Assembly (NCBI GenBank): GCA_017626655.1
Contig: JAGAIH010000343.1
Coordinates: 1-15,367, forward strand
Direction of reading: 5' to 3'
From: Clostridia bacterium
Lineage (GTDB): Bacteria; Bacillota_A; Clostridia; Oscillospirales; CAG-272
DNA length: 15,367 nucleotides
Within the stretch, counting starts at the first letter, position 1; each line of letters begins with the position of its first letter. The notes below the pieces were generated by a model. The model was not told the DNA's origin and ran no database searches. It saw only the letters and a program-made list of their open reading frames with translations. Shown piece after piece: positions 12,239-15,367 of this stretch. The position numbers and the translations under genes were made by a program.

Positions 12239-14362
12239 TCAAACAAACATAGCTTTCCCTTGATCCACCTTAACCGAAAGCCCCGTTTCCTCGCAATACA
12301 TCTCCTCATTCAGCAGCGCATACACCTCACCGCCCAGATCCTCCACATCTCCGGCATCCAGCAAGGCCTTCAAATGGTTCGGATAGACCGTCACGCCATA
12401 CCGTCCAAGCTTGCGCATCAAGGTGCGGTCAATCAGGCCGCTGCGGTATTGCTCGATGAGAGGGCGGGACTCCTCGGTCGGAATGTAGACCGTGACCGCA
12501 TTGGAATCGATCAATTTGAATTCATGAGCTATATCCGCGAAGGGAAGGGTGGACTTTTTCATCATAATCATGATGGACTTGGCATCCTGCGCATCTTCTC
12601 CCTTCAAGAATAGGTGTTCCTCAAAGTAGCTATGGATGACCGACTCCTCTGACGGATCAAGTATCCCATCCCATACGGATCGGCACGCGCCGATCGCGGT
12701 ATCCAACATAGTGGGGGTCTTCCATTCCGACTCGAATACCCACACGTGGCTCTCTTCCCGTGGCCTTGCTCCGTTTCGGTTGCACCGTCCCGCGGCTTGC
12801 AGGATGGAATCCAGACCCGCCATCTCACGGTACACCGTGGGGAAGTCCACGTCCACGCCCGCCTCGATCAGGGACGTGGAAACTACACGGCAGGGAAGAC
12901 CGTCCTCAAGGCGGGCTCGAATGATCCGCAGTTGCTTTTGCCGCTCCGCCGGGGGCATGAGAGTGGACAGATGGTATCTCCCCTCCTCCTCCAGCATCCC
13001 GTACAGCTCCTGGGCAGCGTCGCGGGAATTGACGATGCAGAGGACCTGCGGTTGACGGTTCAAGCCATCGGCCAGTTCGTTTTTGGTCAGTTTCCCGCTC
13101 TTGTGGAAGGTGACGCGCTTGAAGATCTCTCCCTTTCGCAGCTCGGGCGGGCAGATCTCCTGAGGCTTTCTTTGCAAATACTCCTCGAATAATGGGCCAA
13201 GAGCCGGTTGGGTGGCCGTACAGAGGATCGCGGTCACGTTGTAGGCTCGTGTCAGCTCCGAGATGGCGTAGACGCAGGGCTTCAGATAGGGCAGGGGGAG
13301 CATCTGGGCCTCGTCGAAGATCACCACGCTGTTGGCGATATTGTGGAGCTTGCGGCAGGCGGAGGGACGGTTATCATACAGCGACTCAAAGAACTGAACC
13401 GCTGTGGTCACCACGACCGGCATATCCCAGTTCTCGGTGGCGTATCTCATTCGTTTCTGTTTGGCGTCAAGGCTCCCCTCCTCGCCGTCATCGTACACGA
13501 TACCGCTATGGTGCTCCAGTACCACATCCTCTCCCAGGATCTTTCGAAACTCGGTGGCGGTCTGTTCAATGATGGAGGTGTAGGGGATCACGTAAATGAT
13601 CCGCTCTTTACCCGCCGCCCTGGCATGGCGCTGGGCAAAAGCCAGAGAGGAGACTGTCTTGCCGCCGCCCGTGGGAACGGTCAGGGTGAAAAGAGATCCT
13701 GCCCCTGTCTCACCCTGCGTCTTGCAGGTATCCAGAATCGCGCAACGGATACGGTTGAGCTCCCCTTTGGGCGGATACCATCCGCAAGTATATGCATCCA
13801 GCCGTTGATTCAGCTCATCCCACTTAGCCGCAACATGATCCCGCGGCTCTCCCATGAAGGCGGCGGTGTCCAGAAAGTCCGCGTCAACGAGGCAGGAGTA
13901 GAGCATACGGGTATAGAAAGCCATGTGCCTCCACTCCATGGACGGTATGCCGGCAGAAGGAAGCTCTACCTCCCGTGACCATGCATCGTAGGCATACTTT
14001 CTCACCCCGGTGTATCGATTCATTCTACCGTAAAAGCTATCCGCGTCCGCCAGATCGTCCCGACCTCCCAGATTCATAAGTCCACCATGATGTCCCATTA
14101 CACACATGGCGGCAATGGCTTGGCGTTTTCGGAAGCACTCGATCGCGCCAGCCGAAGCGTGATCCACCTTGGGGCCCTCTTCCATGATGCGCCGCTGGAA
14201 GCCCGCGGAATACTTGCCAATGTCATGGGCCAGCCCGCACAGCCTTCCCAATTCGCCCGCTCCAAAGGCATCCGCAAAGGACGCGCTTAAGGTCGCGGTA
14301 CCTTCCAGATGCTCCTTGACGGATTGTACTTCATTTTCGGTTTTATGGGCAACGTATTTCAT
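12239..14362 (-). CDS. cas3: Cas3, HD nuclease-helicase of type I-C (707 aa)
   Basis: Cas3 is recruited to Cascade-bound DNA, unwinds it and degrades one strand. The N-terminal HD nuclease has LAHDIGK (His46-Asp47), DHASAG (His68), GHHGG (His91-His92) and SCLVDADFLD (Asp160, Asp162). The SF2 helicase has Walker A VPTGGGKT (Lys235), the DEAQ box (IFDEAQ, about 348-353), motif III CTATQP and motif VI AAGRCNRNG. The C-terminal Cas3 domain follows. All motifs are intact. The frame is open to 14437, but the ATG at 14362 has AGGAGTGGCGGCC and gives a family-like N-terminus, so it is preferred. Own promoter (14424-14450) and own terminator make it a separate transcription unit. Confidence 0.97.
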   Translation of the reverse strand: MKYVAHKTENEVQSVKEHLEGTATLSASFADAFGAGELGRLCGLAHDIGKYSAGFQRRIMEEGPKVDHASAGAIECFRKRQAIAAMCVMGHHGGLMNLGGRDDLADADSFYGRMNRYTGVRKYAYDAWSREVELPSAGIPSMEWRHMAFYTRMLYSCLVDADFLDTAAFMGEPRDHVAAKWDELNQRLDAYTCGWYPPKGELNRIRCAILDTCKTQGETGAGSLFTLTVPTGGGKTVSSLAFAQRHARAAGKERIIYVIPYTSIIEQTATEFRKILGEDVVLEHHSGIVYDDGEEGSLDAKQKRMRYATENWDMPVVVTTAVQFFESLYDNRPSACRKLHNIANSVVIFDEAQMLPLPYLKPCVYAISELTRAYNVTAILCTATQPALGPLFEEYLQRKPQEICPPELRKGEIFKRVTFHKSGKLTKNELADGLNRQPQVLCIVNSRDAAQELYGMLEEEGRYHLSTLMPPAERQKQLRIIRARLEDGLPCRVVSTSLIEAGVDVDFPTVYREMAGLDSILQAAGRCNRNGARPREESHVWVFESEWKTPTMLDTAIGACRSVWDGILDPSEESVIHSYFEEHLFLKGEDAQDAKSIMIMMKKSTLPFADIAHEFKLIDSNAVTVYIPTEESRPLIEQYRSGLIDRTLMRKLGRYGVTVYPNHLKALLDAGDVEDLGGEVYALLNEEMYCEETGLSVKVDQGKAMFV

Positions 14363-14423
14363 GGCCGCCACTCCTATGTATGTTATCTCATTTTTCCGAT
14401 TCTCTCGCAAGAGTACGTAACTA

Positions 14424-14450
14424 TGTATAGTGTACACTTATTTCTGTCAA
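14424..14450 (-). promoter_or_regulatory. Promoter region of cas3
   Basis: A perfect TTGACA at 14445-14450 (minus strand). The -10 is either TATACA after 15 nt (14424-14429) or TACATA after 17 nt. A GTGTACAC palindrome at 14430-14437 lies between the two boxes and could be an operator. Confidence 0.6.
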
Positions 14451-14510
14451 TTTGCAAGTGGTTTTCAAGATTTTCAGGCATATTTCGAATGTGTTTTTGT
14501 ACGAAGATGA

Positions 14511-14657
14511 TACAACTGCATAGACAAGAAAAAGCCTGATGACTTGGACCATCAGGTCTTTTGTGTTTATCGGCAGGACTGCGAGGTTGACCCTAAAGAG
14601 CTGGGATTTAGGCATAATGTGATGGGGTGTAAGCTTGCGTTGGAAATGTATTTCTGA
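14511..14657 (+). pseudogene. 3' remnant of a second large serine recombinase (last 48 codons)
   Basis: The frame reads YNCIDKKKPDDLDHQVFCVY and continues to a TGA. It matches the end of the intact recombinase at 5905-7422 in 32 of 48 residues by my alignment, with no gaps, and in roughly four-fifths of the nucleotides. Weak similarity continues about 17 nt upstream (LYEDD versus LYDDK) with a short deletion. No catalytic, recombinase or zinc-ribbon domain remains. The remnant lies on the same strand as the intact gene, on the far side of the CRISPR-Cas locus. It is too diverged to be a recent duplication of that gene, so it looks like the relic of a related element that used this site earlier. 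Confidence 0.88.
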
Positions 14658-14884
14658 TGAGAAAGCGAGGATTTCGTGTGGAATTTTTTAAAAAATAACC
14701 GCGCAGATAACCCCCAAAAGGAAAGCGTAGTAAAACGTAATAATCCTTTTGTGACAACGATAAATTGGGCGTTTCATTACAGAGGATCAAGGCCTATCTC
14801 GCTTGTTCAACTGAGGTTGTTACAAGGCAGCCATCATGAGTGTCTGATTTAGATGCAGACACGAAAACCGCGCTAAAGCGCAAG
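14658..14884. other. Non-coding stretch after the recombinase remnant
   Basis: No gene is supported. A perfect 14-bp AT palindrome (ATTTTTTAAAAAAT) lies at 14683-14696. Nothing else is recognised. Confidence 0.4.
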
Positions 14885-14920
14885 AAAAGCGGAGATTTCG
14901 AGAGATTTCTCCGCTTTTTT
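14885..14920 (+). terminator. Strong intrinsic terminator-like hairpin
   Basis: AAAAGCGGAGA and TCTCCGCTTTT pair perfectly over 11 bp around a 12-nt loop, followed by further T on the plus strand. No clear gene precedes it, so it may be a leftover of the lost recombinase transcript. The 85 bp after it, to 15005, hold only short GCGC-type hairpins. Confidence 0.6.
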
Positions 14921-15005
14921 CGACTCTGAAGTTTTTCGAAATTTTGTAGATGCATTTCCGCGCTTTGCGCATCATTTCGGGTCTGTAGACAGATTCGAAC
15001 CGGCG

Positions 15006-15143
15006 AAAGCCTTCCTCCGGGAGAAAGGGGGACCACGAAGTGGTGGAAGGAGCCTGCGCAACATTGGAATCTAATTAAACTTTACGGTAACGCACTCTCC
15101 CTCAGTCGCCTACGGCGCCAGTTCCCTCCCGGAGGGAGCCTTT
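15006..15143. mobile_element. MITE-like element with imperfect 18-bp terminal inverted repeats
   Basis: The left end AAAGCCTTCCTCCGGGAG (15006-15023) and the right end CTCCCGGAGGGAGCCTTT (15126-15143) are inverted copies with few mismatches. The 138-bp body has no ORF of its own and contains small hairpins (ACCACGAAGTGGT, GCCTACGGC). Size and ends fit a non-autonomous miniature transposable element or an interspersed palindromic repeat of Clostridia. No target duplication was established. Confidence 0.55.
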
Positions 15144-15165
15144 AATAAATCTGCTTGCGAAACGG

Positions 15166-15194
15166 TTGAAATGTTTACAAAATTGTGGTATAAT
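15166..15194 (+). promoter_or_regulatory. Promoter of the right-edge gene
   Basis: TTGAAA (15166-15171), 17 nt, then a perfect TATAAT (15189-15194) with TG one base upstream (extended -10). It lies 27 nt before the start codon at 15222. Confidence 0.85.
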
Positions 15195-15221
15195 AAATAA
15201 AAAACAAGGAGGATAACTACT

Positions 15222-15367
15222 ATGACCCCCAAGGAACAATGTGAAGTATTGTTAGATAAATTACTCCCGTTTGCAGAAGATCAAATGAAAAAGTATCGCG
15301 AATTCTACCCGTTTGCCGCCGTTATTCTTATGGATGATTCCGTAGAATTGACCGGCAGCTATGACGG
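15222..15367 (+). CDS. Unrecognised protein, N-terminal 48 codons (partial)
   Basis: The gene starts with a strong ribosome site (CAAGGAGGATAACTACT) behind an extended -10 promoter and runs off the right edge. The visible part begins MTPKEQCEVLLDKLLPFAED and includes FYPFAAVILMDDSVELTGSY. It looks soluble, with an amphipathic N-terminal helix followed by beta-strand-like hydrophobic segments. I have seen this general pattern in small hypothetical proteins of Clostridia but cannot name a family. It sits next to the MITE-like element and outside the CRISPR locus; it is not clearly related to it. Confidence 0.75.
   Translation, partial: MTPKEQCEVLLDKLLPFAEDQMKKYREFYPFAAVILMDDSVELTGSYD

Noticed and set aside
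13208..13978. A 256-aa plus-strand frame
   Set aside because: It is the antisense of the conserved helicase part of cas3.
14363..14437. N-terminal extension of cas3 to the first ATG
   Set aside because: It lacks a ribosome site and overlaps the predicted promoter. The ATG at 14362 has AGGAG at good spacing.
14985..15010. A T-loop-like motif (GGTTCGAATC on the minus strand) hinting at a tRNA end
   Set aside because: The flanking bases do not form a T stem and no acceptor, anticodon or D arm can be built around it.
14794..15036. An 80-aa minus-strand frame
   Set aside because: It begins inside the MITE-like element, crosses the terminator hairpin and has no ribosome site or protein-like composition.

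Overview
The window looks like an accessory island in a gut-type Clostridia genome, most likely Oscillospiraceae or a relative. The evidence is strong AAGGAGG ribosome sites, TTGACA/TATAAT promoters, GC near 50 percent with lower-GC patches, a large serine recombinase and a type I-C CRISPR system. The taxonomic call is an inference from style, not from a marker gene.

Layout. (1) Positions 1-3942, minus strand: a run of small, mostly unrecognised genes of the phage or integrative-element kind. They include basic proteins, a sigma/HTH-like protein, a zinc-ribbon protein and a LexA-family self-cleaving repressor with its own promoter and operator-like palindrome. (2) Positions 3975-5530: three 21-22 nt-spaced GGACAGTTTT repeats, then an AT-richer two-gene cassette (a protein with a HEPN/abortive-infection-like C-terminal region plus a DUF2513 protein) with its own promoter and terminator. 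(3) Positions 5747-7422, plus strand: a small ORF translationally coupled to a 505-aa large serine recombinase. (4) Positions 7558-14450: a type I-C CRISPR-Cas locus read on the minus strand in the order cas3, cas5c, cas8c (with internal cas11c), cas7, CRISPR array. (5) Positions 14511-15367: the 3' remnant of a second, related serine recombinase, a terminator-like hairpin, a small MITE-like inverted-repeat element, and the promoter and first 48 codons of an unrecognised gene.

The most notable point is how the CRISPR locus is built. cas7 overlaps the start codon of a gene whose first 23 codons read as the N-terminus of type I-C Cas4. The frame then ends, and 9 bp further on a damaged CRISPR repeat begins. 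The rest of cas4, cas1, cas2 and the usual leader are absent. The interference proteins (Cas3, Cas5c, Cas8c, Cas11c, Cas7) all look intact, so this appears to be an interference-only system with a frozen array that probably depends on cas-operon transcription. One 36-nt spacer occurs twice in the array, and repeat length varies through the C/G tracts. The locus lies between an intact recombinase and the homologous 3' end of another, both in the same orientation, which suggests stacked or composite mobile-element insertions.
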